Source: Rhodamnia argentea (Eukaryota > Streptophyta > Magnoliopsida > Myrtales > Myrtaceae). Taken from it: a DNA stretch of 64,000 bases. The stretch covers positions 31,861,294 through 31,925,293 of the forward strand of contig NC_063155.1 in assembly GCF_020921035.1 (NCBI RefSeq), given 5' to 3'. Each line of letters opens with the position of its first letter. The first letter of the stretch is position 1. The notes under the pieces are model-generated. The model was given only the letters and a program-made list of their open reading frames with translations. It was not told where the DNA came from and did no database searches. This document shows positions 25,101 through 37,300 of the stretch, piece after piece. Made by a program: the position numbers and the translations under genes.

Positions 25101-28100
25101 TAAATATTACTGCAATTAAAAAGAACCCAATGAGCATTTAACTGCGCACTCTCACTCAAATGACATACTGAAGAAAAATTAAAAGGAAATAGGAAGCGGA
25201 CTAAAAATCTACATGTCGATGCACAAGATAATAATATCAAAACAGGCACTCAGTTAAAAGCAGAGCGCTTGTCATAAAGCAAAGAGCGTGAGACACTCTG
25301 CATATGTGAATGGTGCTTAGCAAAATAGAACCAACCTAGCAAAAGAGAACCAGAAAAGCATAGGAAGCTTTGGGGGATGATAAAAGGTTAACCTCAAGTT
25401 CACAATACATAAGATAGTACGATAATTACCGAATGATAAGAACTTTGTTAAACTTTTTTACATAAAAAAAAAAAAAATCATCTTGTTCAATTCTGATCAC
25501 AAATGTCTTTCATAGTGCATTAACCATATGAGAATCAAACACAACTTTATCTCGTAAACTCCGTTCCAATATGCATGCCCAATTATGACAACCTTAGTGA
25601 TCCTGTTCCATGTGTGCTAGCTGCCATGTCAAATGCACATGAAATAAGTTCTACTTTTTACTTGCGGTTTAAGAACATACATGCTAAAATGCCTTGCTGA
25701 GAATAGCAAATAGAATACCTGTATCACCAGCTCTGAGCTGCATGGACTGTATGCAAGGCGTAACACCCTCTAAAACATACATTCTGCTATTATTATTGGG
25801 CCAAAATCTAAACTGAAAAGTCCATTCATTTCCCTTTACATCTTGAATTCGCACTGGAATACCTTCTGATTGAGATATAGGAGGAAAGTATGCCTGCACA
25901 AATTTCCAGCTTAAAAAGTTGCTCAGACTTAGAAGAGAAAGATGAAATGAAGTTTTTAGTATGTCTAGAAATCTTGAACGCTCACTTCAGCACAAGCTTT
26001 TGGCAAGACCAAACGACCAATTCGACCAGCATCACTCGCGCTAAGAACCTTCTCAAAAAGGGGAATGATAGTAGAGTTTAAACTTAAAGTGGTTAAGTTC
26101 AACCCTCTCTTCAAATAACATTTACAAATAACCATCCAAACCAGAAAATCCCCGTCCAGGAAGATTTCTGAGACCCTAAGTAAGTAGCAGACAATAATCA
26201 AGGATACTCTCCAGACAATTGCTGCAGTTCCTGGTCAGTGATTCTAGGCCAGTATCGAGGAAGTAATTGATTCTTTCCCCGCCCTTCAGCGGGTGGCCTG
26301 GCAACACGCACTGGAGGAATTTTAATTGTCTCTGGACCTGCTATGCCACTTTTAGGAAGTTTTGGCAAGATTGGACGAGACCTTGGTACTTGATGGAGGG
26401 AAGAAGGCCCCACGGTCTGACTTCCTTCCCCAACCCCACCAGAGAAAGGTGACACGATATGAGAACTTACACCTGGGGATCCCAAACTGATATTCAGAGA
26501 TGGATGTGGAAGAGATCTGTGTGTATCCTTCAATTTTAACAAGAATTTGCCGTCCTCCAATTTCGTCAACTTATGTGATCCAACTGTGGGGTCAGTCCCA
26601 TGTGACAAATCAATAGCAGCTTCCCCACTGAATGGTCTTGTCTCTTGTTGTACTTCCCCATAAGAAGCACGAATATCATCTCTAGGAGCTTGAAGCAAGA
26701 CTTTCGGTTCATTGGACATGAACTTGTATAACTGCATCAGCTTCTCCTCATCTGTTCCTCTATCTTCAGTTGAAGTGGGCTGCAGATCATCGTTTATAAT
26801 CATCAGCAAGCTCAACAAACAACTAATTCACTTACTTTAAAGCTAAATTGCCTGACATGGATTCTGAAACAAGGGATATGAAGAAATGGTTATCCTACAT
26901 ATACAAACAGATCAAAATGAAGGCCTGCTGGTCATGAAATCCCAGGTTTTCATCATGCAGGGACAATAACAAATAAGGCCACCAGAACACGTATGATGGA
27001 AAACCATTGATATACAGCTCTGATAAAACTATTTCCCGACAGCAGGAATACTCTATCAGATTCTTCAGAGCTTTTCGACCAAAAAAATAAATTAAAAGAT
27101 TCTTCTGAGCTTCTTAACTAAAGAAACAAGGAAAGTCAAGACTTCCCACCAAGTTGATTTTTTATATTTGATTCCAGTAATTCAAGAAATGGAGAAGAGT
27201 ATTTGTAACATGAAAGGATATGAAAAACCCTCAAATTGAAGGGCCTCTGAGATTCTACGCCATAAGGCATAGGACCACTCAGTACCCATTCAGAAGTGCT
27301 TTAGGATTGTTGCTTCAAGCCCCAAGAACATGTCCAAGAAAAAAGTCAAGAAGCAGACAGAGAATCCCCACCAAGATGATTTTAAACAGAAAGCCTTAAG
27401 ATCTTATCATCTGCAACTTTAAAATGCCAAAAACCATATATCAGGTGGAAGCTGTCAGGGTACTGGTAACTAGCTTTAAGTTGAATAATCTTCAATTAAA
27501 GCTCATGTTTTCAAAATAAAAGTCTGGATAAACTCAATTACAGATCCACAAGGCAGTACAAATGTACCATTTACAAATGTTATATATGACACTTTCCAAC
27601 AGCAAGAACAATGATCATGCCACACTGCTTCGGCATTAAACTACCTCTACTACGAATAATCAAAAAATATAATTACTGCTAACTGAATGTTGACAGCAAA
27701 TCTTACTGGATGAGTTTGATTCTTTGAACAACTAATGCACATGACACCTCCATAGTCCACGAACTCGACCAAAGAACTTGAGGCAATGCATCCACAGTGG
27801 AGGCGCTGCCACAGCCGAATACAATTAAGTGAAAAAGTAGAGAAATAGAGAAAGGGGGAAAAAGCACAAAACAGAGAGAGAGAGAGAGACCTTGGCGCAA
27901 AATCTGCATTCCCTCCAGCCAGATTCCTCCTGGTGGAAAAGATCGCAGTAGAGGGAGTTCTCATAGGCAGACCTGAGGAAATAGAGATCAATGAACATAA
28001 AGTCCCAAAGAAACAAGCGAAATGTCAAAAGCAGTGGTTTAAATCAAACCAGAGGAAGACAATATGATGGCTTCTATTGATCTAGCAAACTGGCCATGAG

Positions 28101-28798
28101 AACAACAAATGGATATGAATAGTCCATGAAAAGAGACTCCCAAAGGCAATCTAGAAAGAGAAAAGGCGGCTGTTGTAGTCATATTTGAGTTCCCACTGGT
28201 TACGGGGAGACCGAGTTTTACTACATACTTTTTGACGCTACAAAACCAACGGACTGTATATCTAAGCAATGTTGATGTGATTATAAGCTGTAAGCAGCAG
28301 TGGAGAGCATGGAGTCGTAATCCACAGTTACAAATTCCGTATCTGTATCCAAATCTAGTGTCCTCCCAAAAAAGAGCATATGAGCTGGGGGGTGGACTGG
28401 TAAATGTCAGTGTCATCGGGATTTCTGCAATCCCACTCTCACAAGTAAAGACTCAAGCAAGCTACGAGGAGGAGAAACAGCTGCTCTCACAAATCTGGCG
28501 ATGAAATTAATGATTCTATGGGGGAATCGAAAGCATGGAGAATAATGCTAGTCGAATTCAGAGGGGAAAAATGCATCCGGCGACGGGAATTATAAGAGAG
28601 AGAGGGAGAGAGAGAACGCCAGGCACTGAGAAGAGAGGAAGGAAGAGAGCACAATCCGAAGGTGCAGGCGGAGAAACAGCAAACGTACCCGCACTGGAGG
28701 CAGAGATGAGCGAGGCCACCAGATCGGAGAGGCCAACCCTTGGTCCAGTCGGGACAAGGAGTCCCGCACGATTCGTTCATGCAAATCATGGAACCCAT
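22187..28798 (-). CDS. VAL: VAL-type B3 domain transcriptional repressor (HSI2/VAL), complete, 12 exons
   Basis: Exons: 28689-28798, 27891-27972, 27707-27805, 26208-26779, 25986-26082, 25719-25893, 25033-25109, 24504-24929, 24353-24402, 24054-24167, 23881-23948, 22187-22908; 2592 nt in phase, 863 residues, slightly longer than Arabidopsis VAL1/VAL2. Domains in order: Cys-rich PHD-like region (about 1-97, [13 protein letters not shown] start then [15 protein letters not shown]), B3 DNA-binding domain (about 295-398, [19 protein letters not shown] and [19 protein letters not shown]), CW zinc finger (about 564-605, [15 protein letters not shown]), a Cys/His patch (672-703, [14 protein letters not shown]) and an EAR-type DLNxxP motif (777-782). 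VAL proteins bind RY elements and recruit Polycomb and deacetylase activity to silence seed-maturation genes and FLC. Exon 9 uses the donor at 24352 because it is the only one that keeps phase with the CW exon. A short extra exon between exons 3 and 4 cannot be excluded. Confidence 0.95.
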
Positions 28799-30330
28799 CC
28801 GACCCCGAAACAACCAAGATCACGACCAATCAAGCCCAATACTCGGGAAAACCCCGAAAACCCCCCTGTTTGGATGGATCGCGAATTCAGGGGCCAAGGA
28901 ACAAGCACAAGACATGCATGCACGGGGAGGCGACACAAGGATAGGGAGCGAAAGAAGGAGAAGGGCAAGAAGTGGTGGGGGTGGGAGTCAGGGAAGCAAA
29001 TTCAGGAGGAGCAGCGAATCAGCAGAGGAATTGAGAAAACAATAGGGGAGGGCATGATCTAACAGTGCAGTGAGAAACGGAAGGTCGTCGTCGTCGTCTT
29101 CGGAGGAGTGGGGATCAACTGGGGAGCAGGAGGAGAGCAGAAGGCGGCACGACGACCAGAGCAAAGCAGTGGTCAATCGAGGTCACGAACGGCGGGAGGC
29201 GGGGGCACAGAAAGCGCGCTGTTGATGTAGTGGTTGTTGTTGGATCGACAGAGAGAAGGAGGAGGAGAAGAGAGAGAGTGCATGCAAAAGGGGCGCAGAT
29301 GCATAATATGCATGCACGACACTTCAAACAGACACTCTCTCTCTCTCTCACACACACACACCGCTTAACGAGTCGTCGTCGTCGTCGTCTCTCTCACGCA
29401 CTCGCACGCTCTTTTCTTTTTCTCTTCTCTTCTTTTCTTTTCTTTTCTTTTTCTTTTCTTCCTTTTTCTTGGTGGGGTTCTGTTTTTTTTACGGGGCACT
29501 GATTGACAGAGACGATCTCAAACATCCCCCGTGGCTTTTCCCACGACCCCGTCAAATATCCGTTTTTTAATTACTACGTCACTTCCCAATTCCTTCGCCA
29601 TCTGCGTCGTCGTATCAAGCACCGTCCTACCGTCCTGCCTCTCCGCATCGTTGATCTATATCAACGGAGGAAAAGTAAATAATCCTGACTCTTCTTTCCT
29701 TCTTCTCCGCAAGATTTGTACATATGGAAGTCAAAGTTCCTTCCAGATTTTCTCTCTCGTTTTTGAAGATTCCAATTCTCGTAAATTAGCCTCCTCCAAG
29801 ACATGCCGGTCCAACGCCTCGTGTTGTTATTAGAAGAATTTCGTTCTTCTTTTTCTTTTCCTATTATTCTTCTTGTTATCTAATTATAAAAACAAAATCT
29901 TATCTAGATTTACTACGTGTGCACACGGTCGATATTGAAAAGAAAGTGCAAAAGTAAGGAAATAAGAGCACTGTATTTGCCACAAAGAATATCGATCAAA
30001 GCTTAGATGTTTTTGATGTACATTGTGCATGGAGGGTTGGTGTAAATTTGTGAACGCCTGTTGTTGCAATTGAAATAATGAAAAAGGTATAAAAAAAAAA
30101 AACAAAAAGAGCTATGATTTTACAGTAAATAAAGTGGAAAATTACAATCACGCCCGTAACATAGCATAGCATATTGACTGCATTTACTTTCTTAAAAAGC
30201 ACAATCAAATATCATTTAGAAGGTGTATTAATACATTCCGTAACTTAATATGGAAAACTAATTAAGAATGGATAAGAACAACATCTCCTTTGGTTATAAA
30301 TGCCTAAGAAAAATTTTCTCCAATGACTTA
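28799..30330. other. VAL upstream region, no gene recognised
   Basis: GA-rich and CT-rich leader-like sequence up to about 29480, including CT and CA microsatellites near 29335-29361, then AT-rich DNA. Open frames on both strands here are low-complexity and match no known family. Confidence 0.55.
29335..29361. repeat. Compound (CT)n(CA)n microsatellite
   Basis: CT run passing directly into a CA run, about 540 bases upstream of the VAL start codon. Confidence 0.9.
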
Positions 30331-31039
30331 GGTGGCGTCTGAATAACAAAAACAATTCCTTTTTAACTATTCTGTTTTTGAAATCAATTTCTGGTTAAAA
30401 TTAGATTTTTCTATTTCTAGCTTCTGGATAAGTTTTTGAGCAAAAAAACGTGTTTGATAACGATATAAAATTTTTAATTTTGGAACAGAAGTTCGCTTGA
30501 TAATGATTGAAAATTTCTACTTCTATAATATTATTAACACAAAATCTTTTATGAAAAATTTCTACTTCATTTTTTTATTTTTAAAAATTTCTTTAATTAG
30601 AAAATATTATTTACTATTTTAAAAAAAAGTTATTATTTATTTTTTACTTCGACAGCGACAATGGTTGCGGCGATCGGCGGTGGCCGGTGGTGGTTTCGGT
30701 GGGCGGCAGAGGTTGGCGGTGGGCGACGGTGGTCGACAATCGACCGTCCCAAGTGGCCGAAATAGGTAGCGATCAACAAAGGAAGGGCGATAAAGAGAGT
30801 ATGACGAGGACTTGAGAAAAAATAAAGGGCTTTGGCAAGTAATTTCTCATTTCTGTTTCTGAAATAGAGAAGTTACAATTTTTAGCTTCTCATTTTTCTT
30901 TCAAATCAATTTCTGGAACAAAATTTTGTTCCAAAACCGGAAAAATAGAATTGTATTACCAAACGAATTTCTATTCCAAACCTATTCCAGAAATAAGTTT
31001 GGAATAAAAGCAGAGAAATAAAATGGCTATCATGCGCGC
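30331..31039. mobile_element. Inverted-repeat element, tandem copy 1 (about 0.7 kb)
   Basis: AT-rich ends flank a GC-rich core (about 30655-30790) of GGCGGTGG-like repeats. The right end (GGCTATCATGCGCGCC at 31025-31040) is the family terminus seen at 6629. Internal blocks recur in the next copy: ACGTGTTTGATAACGATATA near 30448 and AAAGGAAGGGCG near 30779. The left end (GGTGGCGTCTGAATAAC) is a weaker match. No transposase seen. Confidence 0.65.
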
Positions 31040-31040
31040 C

Positions 31041-31864
31041 CGCGCATGACAACCATTTTATTTCTAGAATTAATTTCTTGCCGTAAATAGATTTTTCAAT
31101 TTTTATTTTCTATATGAGTTTTTGAGCAAATAAACGTGTTTGATAACGATATAAAATTTCCGGTCCTAGAACAAAAGTTCGTTTAATAACCGTTGAAATT
31201 TTCTACTTAATTTTTATTTTGTAAAATTTCTTTAAAAAATAATTTTTATCATTAAAAAATATTGTTTACTAATTTTGTACTTCGGTGCGACGGTAGTTGC
31301 GGCGACCGGTGATGGTGAGCGACGTGCTTGATGGAGGTCGGTTGTGGTTGCAATGGCTGGCGGCAGAAGTGGGAGAGGGGCAATGGTTGACGGTGGTGGG
31401 GTCGGCGGTTGTTGGCGAAGGTCGTGGATGGTAGCTGCTAGCAATATGGTGGGGGGCGGCGATGGTCGCGGTGGTGGGTAGTGAAGGGTGGCGAAGGTTG
31501 GTGGCAGCTAATGGAGGTGGCGACGACAATGGTTGTGACAACAGTGGTTGCGAGGGCGGGGGTTAGCGATGACTAGCAGGGGCGGTGGGCAGCGACCTAC
31601 AAAGGAAGGGCGACAAAGAGAGTGCGAGGAGGACTTGAGAAAAAACAAAGGGCTTTGGTATATTATTTGTCATTTCCGTTTCTAGAACGGAAAAGCTACA
31701 ATTTTTAGTTTTTTTATGTCTCTTTCAAATCTATTTCTGGAACAAAAAGTTATTCCAAAAATAGAAAATAAAATTGTATTATCAAATGAATTTCTATTTT
31801 AAATCTATTTAAAAAAAATTATTAAAATAGAAATAGGGAAATAAAATAGTTATTATACGCGTCC
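31041..31864. mobile_element. Inverted-repeat element, tandem copy 2 (about 0.8 kb)
   Basis: Left end CGCGCATGACAACCATTTTA and the reverse complement of the right end CGCGTATAATAACTATTTTA match at nearly all positions. It abuts the previous copy, forming a palindromic junction near 31025-31054. The GC-rich core (about 31270-31590) is a longer relative of the core in copy 1. The block AAAGGAAGGGCGACAAAGAG sits 820 bases after its counterpart. Confidence 0.75.
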
Positions 31865-34330
31865 TTGACAATAAGAAGATGTCTCTCTATCTTGCCACTT
31901 AATAAATGCCACGTGGACAAATTGCGATGTTCATACCCACACCGCACCCCAACACACGAGAAAACTACCCCATTAAGCCCAACGCAGCCGCTGTTTTCGT
32001 GCACCCAACCATCATTGCTTCAATGATTTTGACCTCCCCACCACCGCCGACGACGAGAGCTGTCAAAGACGGGGCGGACGACAAACATTGTTCCCTCGTG
32101 TCCTCAACAGGCTCTTGCTCTGTCTCTGTGAGCTCGACGCTGAGCCCAAGCTCCGCCTCATTGCCACCGATAAGGCTTGTCGTGGTGATGAGCTTTGTAG
32201 GATGACGTCTACATCTCAGCCCAGGTCAGCGGAATGGGGATCCTGCCGAGATCTAGAATTGAGCATCAGATTGAGACGGGATGGAGCTTCACTAGCAGAT
32301 CTGGAGTTCTTCCATTGCGGAGTTGGACTCGGCCACGGAGGATCTCCTCCATGGCTCAGCTCAAGTCGACGGCCATGGAGCTCAATGGCCATGAGATCTG
32401 GACAATAATGGACACGCGAGCTCGGAGAGAGAGAGAGAGAGAGAGAGGGGATGGGTATTCCGACGCGTGGTGTCAACGGCAGCTTGACTGATGGCGGAGG
32501 AAGGTGACCGGAACGCTGTCTGAGGGTTGACGCTAGTGGCGCAATGGAGAGAGAATCGGTGCTTGCTGTTAACTCTTGTAGTGAGACGGAGACTTGATTC
32601 AATGTGGGGAGGGAGGACTAACAAAAAAGGACGCTGTGTTAAAGAGTGTAGAGTATACTTTGAGGATGGACCTTTTTACGCCAATTGTTTGGTATGTTTG
32701 AGGGGGATACTTTTGCTTATTTGCGTACGGGAGGATTTGGTTCAGCATCCACAGCCAAAATAGTTTAAAAAAGAAGACAAAAAAAAAAAAAACCTATGGG
32801 AAGCAATGAGGCGGGGATTTGGTGCGACATTTGTAGAGAAAGAGACTGTGCCTCTGCTTGGGAAGCATCGAGCATGGTCGAATTTGGCCTGCAGTCGATA
32901 ATTTCCAAGTAAAGGGGATGACGGAGCTTTGAGAAAGAGTTAACCTGAAAAGTAAACCCCATTTGACATATGTCGCACTCTCAATGACATGGCAGGCGGG
33001 GACTTTCTAATACTCTTTTATGGAAATTGGAGAAATGGTTTCCATCGATTGATCACAGCAACACGGAAATGGGGAGAAACCTGTCCGTTTCTATTTTTTT
33101 CGTGTGTATGGGACGCTGAATAATTAACCTGCATTTCTCCTAGATGAACGCCATCCGCTCATTTTCTCCGGCTCCGCTCCAGTTATGTGTGTCTCACTCA
33201 ACCACTGTACAACACCAACAACAATTTACTGCGGAGCAGGTGAACTCGGCACTGGCGAAAAGCCCCCCCCCCCCAAAAAAATAACCTCACGAACTCAGTA
33301 AAATACGAAGTAAAACTCAATGAAACGATTGAGTGGGAAGGACGAAGTTCACTTTCTCCATCTTCCATTAGGAAAACCACTGTTTGCCTTCCCCTACAAT
33401 TTGTTCATCGAAAAAGGTGCTCGGAAGATTTAGATACGATATTCAGGCTTTGTTTATTTAGCGAAAAATAAATTATATACAAAATATTTTTTTTTTTTAG
33501 AAATACTGTTTGTATCGCTTGAAGTAATTATTGAATGAAAAATATGTTCATTGCCGACAAAAATTTATGTCTAGACATTTTTGTGAAGGATGAAAATACT
33601 TTTCATTTCAAATTTTGTATGAAATACAAACGATCACTTTTATAAAATTATTATTCAAATTATTTATTTTCTATGATATAAATAGAGCCTCAAAGTATGT
33701 TTATACTTTAGCCAAAAAAAATGTCACGTAACTTTATGTTTATACTTTAGCCAAAAAAAATGTCACGTAACTTTATACTTTCCTCCCAAAATTAGATATT
33801 TTCCAAATTTCAAAATATTAAGAAAATATTATATGTGGATTTATGTTTTCAAATTGTCTATTATGAAATTTTCACACGTTACGAGTTAAGAAAAAATCAA
33901 AATGCGAAGGAATTGTGAAAGTTTCAGGCGTTATGAGTTAAGAAAAAATCAAAGTGCGTCCGTCGCCAAATTTGAATTAAGCAACAGGCGAAAAATAGAA
34001 GAGTATCGAGACACGCCCTCATTGAAATCATGCAAAAGTAGAAGGACAAAAATGAATTCCACTTGACAATATAGTTCCAGTTGGAGGACAAAACTGACAA
34101 TCCCACTGAAAAGGTCAATCTGAAGGAGTAAATCAGGCATCTTCCAAGGTAGCTTTGTTTACCAATAGAAAAGTACGGCTGAAATAGGTTTGGAGAAAGA
34201 ACTGCCATCACAAGAAACGATAACGTGTAGTGGAGGAGCATGACTCTTTGCTGCCGGAACTACCCAGTGCCAGGCAAAACATTAGTAAACTTCAAAAACA
34301 AGTTTAATTATTTTGAGACAAGGAAATCTG
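31865..34330. other. Gene-poor stretch
   Basis: Contains a GA microsatellite (about 32425-32447), AT-rich DNA and the 39-bp tandem repeat at 33696. Several overlapping open frames lie at 31906-32602 but none looks like a known protein, and their overlap suggests base-composition effects. The last part should include the 3' untranslated region of the gene ending at 34331. Confidence 0.5.
33696..33773. repeat. 39-bp tandem repeat, two copies
   Basis: Two adjacent copies (33696-33734 and 33735-33773) of a unit containing CTTTAGCC, an A8 run and TGTCACGTAACTTTA. The copies appear identical. Confidence 0.9.
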
Positions 34331-37300
34331 CTAAATTTTACCTTTGAAAGCTTGAACTCTCTCTTGGATCTCCCGCAACGGCGCTAGACCAGTATGCTTC
34401 TTCTGAACAACGCTGTCCATACAATGGTGGAGACACTGATCATCACATGAAAACAATAGACATCAGGATACCAAAAGAAAGAGGTACTTGTTGCAGGTAA
34501 TCTTGTCTAACTTGGCCTTCTCTCAGAAGTTTCATGTCAGAGCAGTATCTGCATCCTAAACCAAAGGGACAGAAATGAAGGCATAAGCTTTGAACTGGAA
34601 AGCAAGGACTCGAACGTAAACTTTCCCATGTTCTCTAGATGTCATAGCCAAAATACCTCCCGCTAAATAAGCTTATTCTTTTGACCCAAAAAAAAGCTTA
34701 TTCTGCAGAAATCAAAACTAAATGCTCCATCACTGGTATGGGTCCTTTGGGACCAGTACCAAAATAAAGAGTGAGAAGCAACACGATTATTCATGAATGC
34801 ACCTCTTCTAAAGATCAAATTTTCCTTTGCATTTCTGCAACAAATATAAGAAATAATCTAGGGACGAGTTTAAGACTTCCATGACATTAAAAAAAACTTG
34901 CCCTTGGAAAAGCGATTTTCCTTTTTTTTGCTAAAAATTCCACTAGTGGACATACTAGACAAACAAAAAATTTCAACTCTGCTTCCAAAGAAATCAGAAA
35001 CATGCAAACTTGGATGTCATGTCCCTGTTTCAAATTGAAATCAACAAGCCATGATAGAAATAGCATCTCTTATCCTATTGAGACAGAGAGAACCTAAAGT
35101 TTCGCTTCTGACTCCAGCTTCAGCAATGACCCTGCATGATTATAGCTTCATAAAGCAGTTCATCAACATCCGCAAACAGGAAGACTGGTTAACTTTCACT
35201 GAGTCACCTTTTCTTAAGCAAACGAACTTGATCACAATCATGCATTGACAATTCATGATTTTCATACGTGGTGAAATCATCACATAGGTCATCCACTTCG
35301 AAAGGACGTTTTTCCCATGAGATGCCGTAATCTCCCCCGGGAAAATAGTTGTTATTAAGAGTACTATAGCTTGCTGGAGCAGCAATAAAACAAAACAACA
35401 GAGAGTAGCGAGTTATGTTTGGCTCAAAAAGCGAAAAGCATAGGAAATAAAACAATATTACTTGACCTTGAATATCAAAGCTTAACCTAGAACACTGAAC
35501 ACTATCTTAGAACAGCAATCAAATGCATAAGTGAGAAGCTGCAGATGGTTTTCTCATCATCTGAAATTGTTTTTGTAAAGAAGGGGGAAAGAAGCCATAA
35601 AATGATAGACCAGAGAAATGCCATGATTTCTATGGTAAAAAGGCACAGAAACAGGTACCTAGAAAAAGGATATGGTGCTAGAGATGATTATATAATTGAT
35701 ACACAGTAGATCACAGCAGAAAATTGGTGAAATTGTATATTTCATGATTGCAGAATTTCAAAGATTCGATTACATGATGGTAGGATTGGATGAAATTCAA
35801 ATAGAGAGCCCCTAGATGGCAAGATTGTCTTGGATTTGAGTATCCACAATGAGAAAATTTGCTCAAATGAGGGTGTCTTTTTTTTTTTTTTGCCAAATAA
35901 GGGTAACTTAAAAAATCACCTTCCCATACATCTTTGTGACCAGATGATGTCATTATGCTACTATTCGTCCAGTGATGATTTGAGTTATCCCACACGCAGG
36001 TGTTTGCCTCCAGATTGTCATACCAATCTCCTATACCCATTGAGTTCCTCAAAGAATGAGGACGATTGGGCACATTAAAAGATTTCATCATGGACTTCTG
36101 CATCCAAAAAGAACGATGTGGAATCTTACTGCTTTCTTTTATACTCAGGAGAACTGGATCTCAATGAAATTGCAGCATTTTGACAGCCTTTATCCATGAA
36201 GAATGTAATAAGCAAGTTCCATGAGCAATGTCTTTCTTTCCAGAAGAGATGATCAAGGCTAAGTATTGTTAATGGCTACTAGTCTGCATCTCGTGGTACT
36301 ACGGTGCAGTGCACTCCCATAGCGACTTACTTCTGTACCCAAGAAGTTTAGACTGATCTAATTTGGTAGTCCATATGTATACAATTCCATCGGGCACTAA
36401 CGTACTCCATAAACATACCTTTTCTCCTACGATAGATGTGAATGAGGGACTCATTTTTCTATCCAAAGAAACATATCTTATCCAAGGTGTTTGCTGATAC
36501 ACAAGAGTTATATATCACGGCCAAAGTATCTTATTAATTCTCCCAATCACTGATAAACTGTAGGAAAGATCACAAAATGAGGTGGTGACTACAGAGGAGG
36601 AGCATGCATACATATTACAGCCAACATTTTTGAGGAAGAAGTCACTGAAGGATTAAATATAATCTATCTGTATTCAAGATTTGATTTTCCATGGTGCTAA
36701 GAAGATTAATAGTAATATTTAACTACACACATACAGCTAAGAATAGCAAAAGGCATCAAACAAAATGAACAGAAGGCAATGCACCAAGCATCTCACTGCT
36801 TCAAAATCAAGGTCATCCGTTGCATGATCTCCGTTCTCCAACATGTCTGACCAGCCTGAATATTTTAAGGGTGATGCGCAACCATAGGAAAACGCTCTGC
36901 AATTCAAGAAAACAGTTGAATTTGCATATAGCTGTATTAACTTGCAATCCAAGTAAACTAATGCACATTGATGCTCTCCCAAGCAACACTACACTCGTTA
37001 CATCAACCATAAAACATCCACCAGTTCATCACTCATTATTAAAGCTGTTCACACTCAATTATCATTAGACCACGCAATGCTTCCAAACAAATGTGGTCTC
37101 CTCTTACTCAGTCCTTAATTCCAAAGTGATGAATATGGTGCTGAAAAGTGAACAGAAGGTAGTCTCGAATCAAATAATGCCAGTGAGAAAAATCTTCCTG
37201 AGGACCAGATAAGAGGCTATCCTTCGATTTTTCCATATATCACTAAAATGATATGCCTGATCAACAATGGTTAAGCATACTAATTTTTTGGTATAGAATT

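Noticed and set aside
28535..29062. 175-codon plus-strand frame upstream of VAL
   Set aside because: Overlaps VAL exon 1 on the other strand and is dominated by Arg/Glu/Gly from purine-rich sequence.
31906..32602. Several overlapping frames on both strands
   Set aside because: They overlap in many frames in GC-rich DNA and none resembles a known protein.
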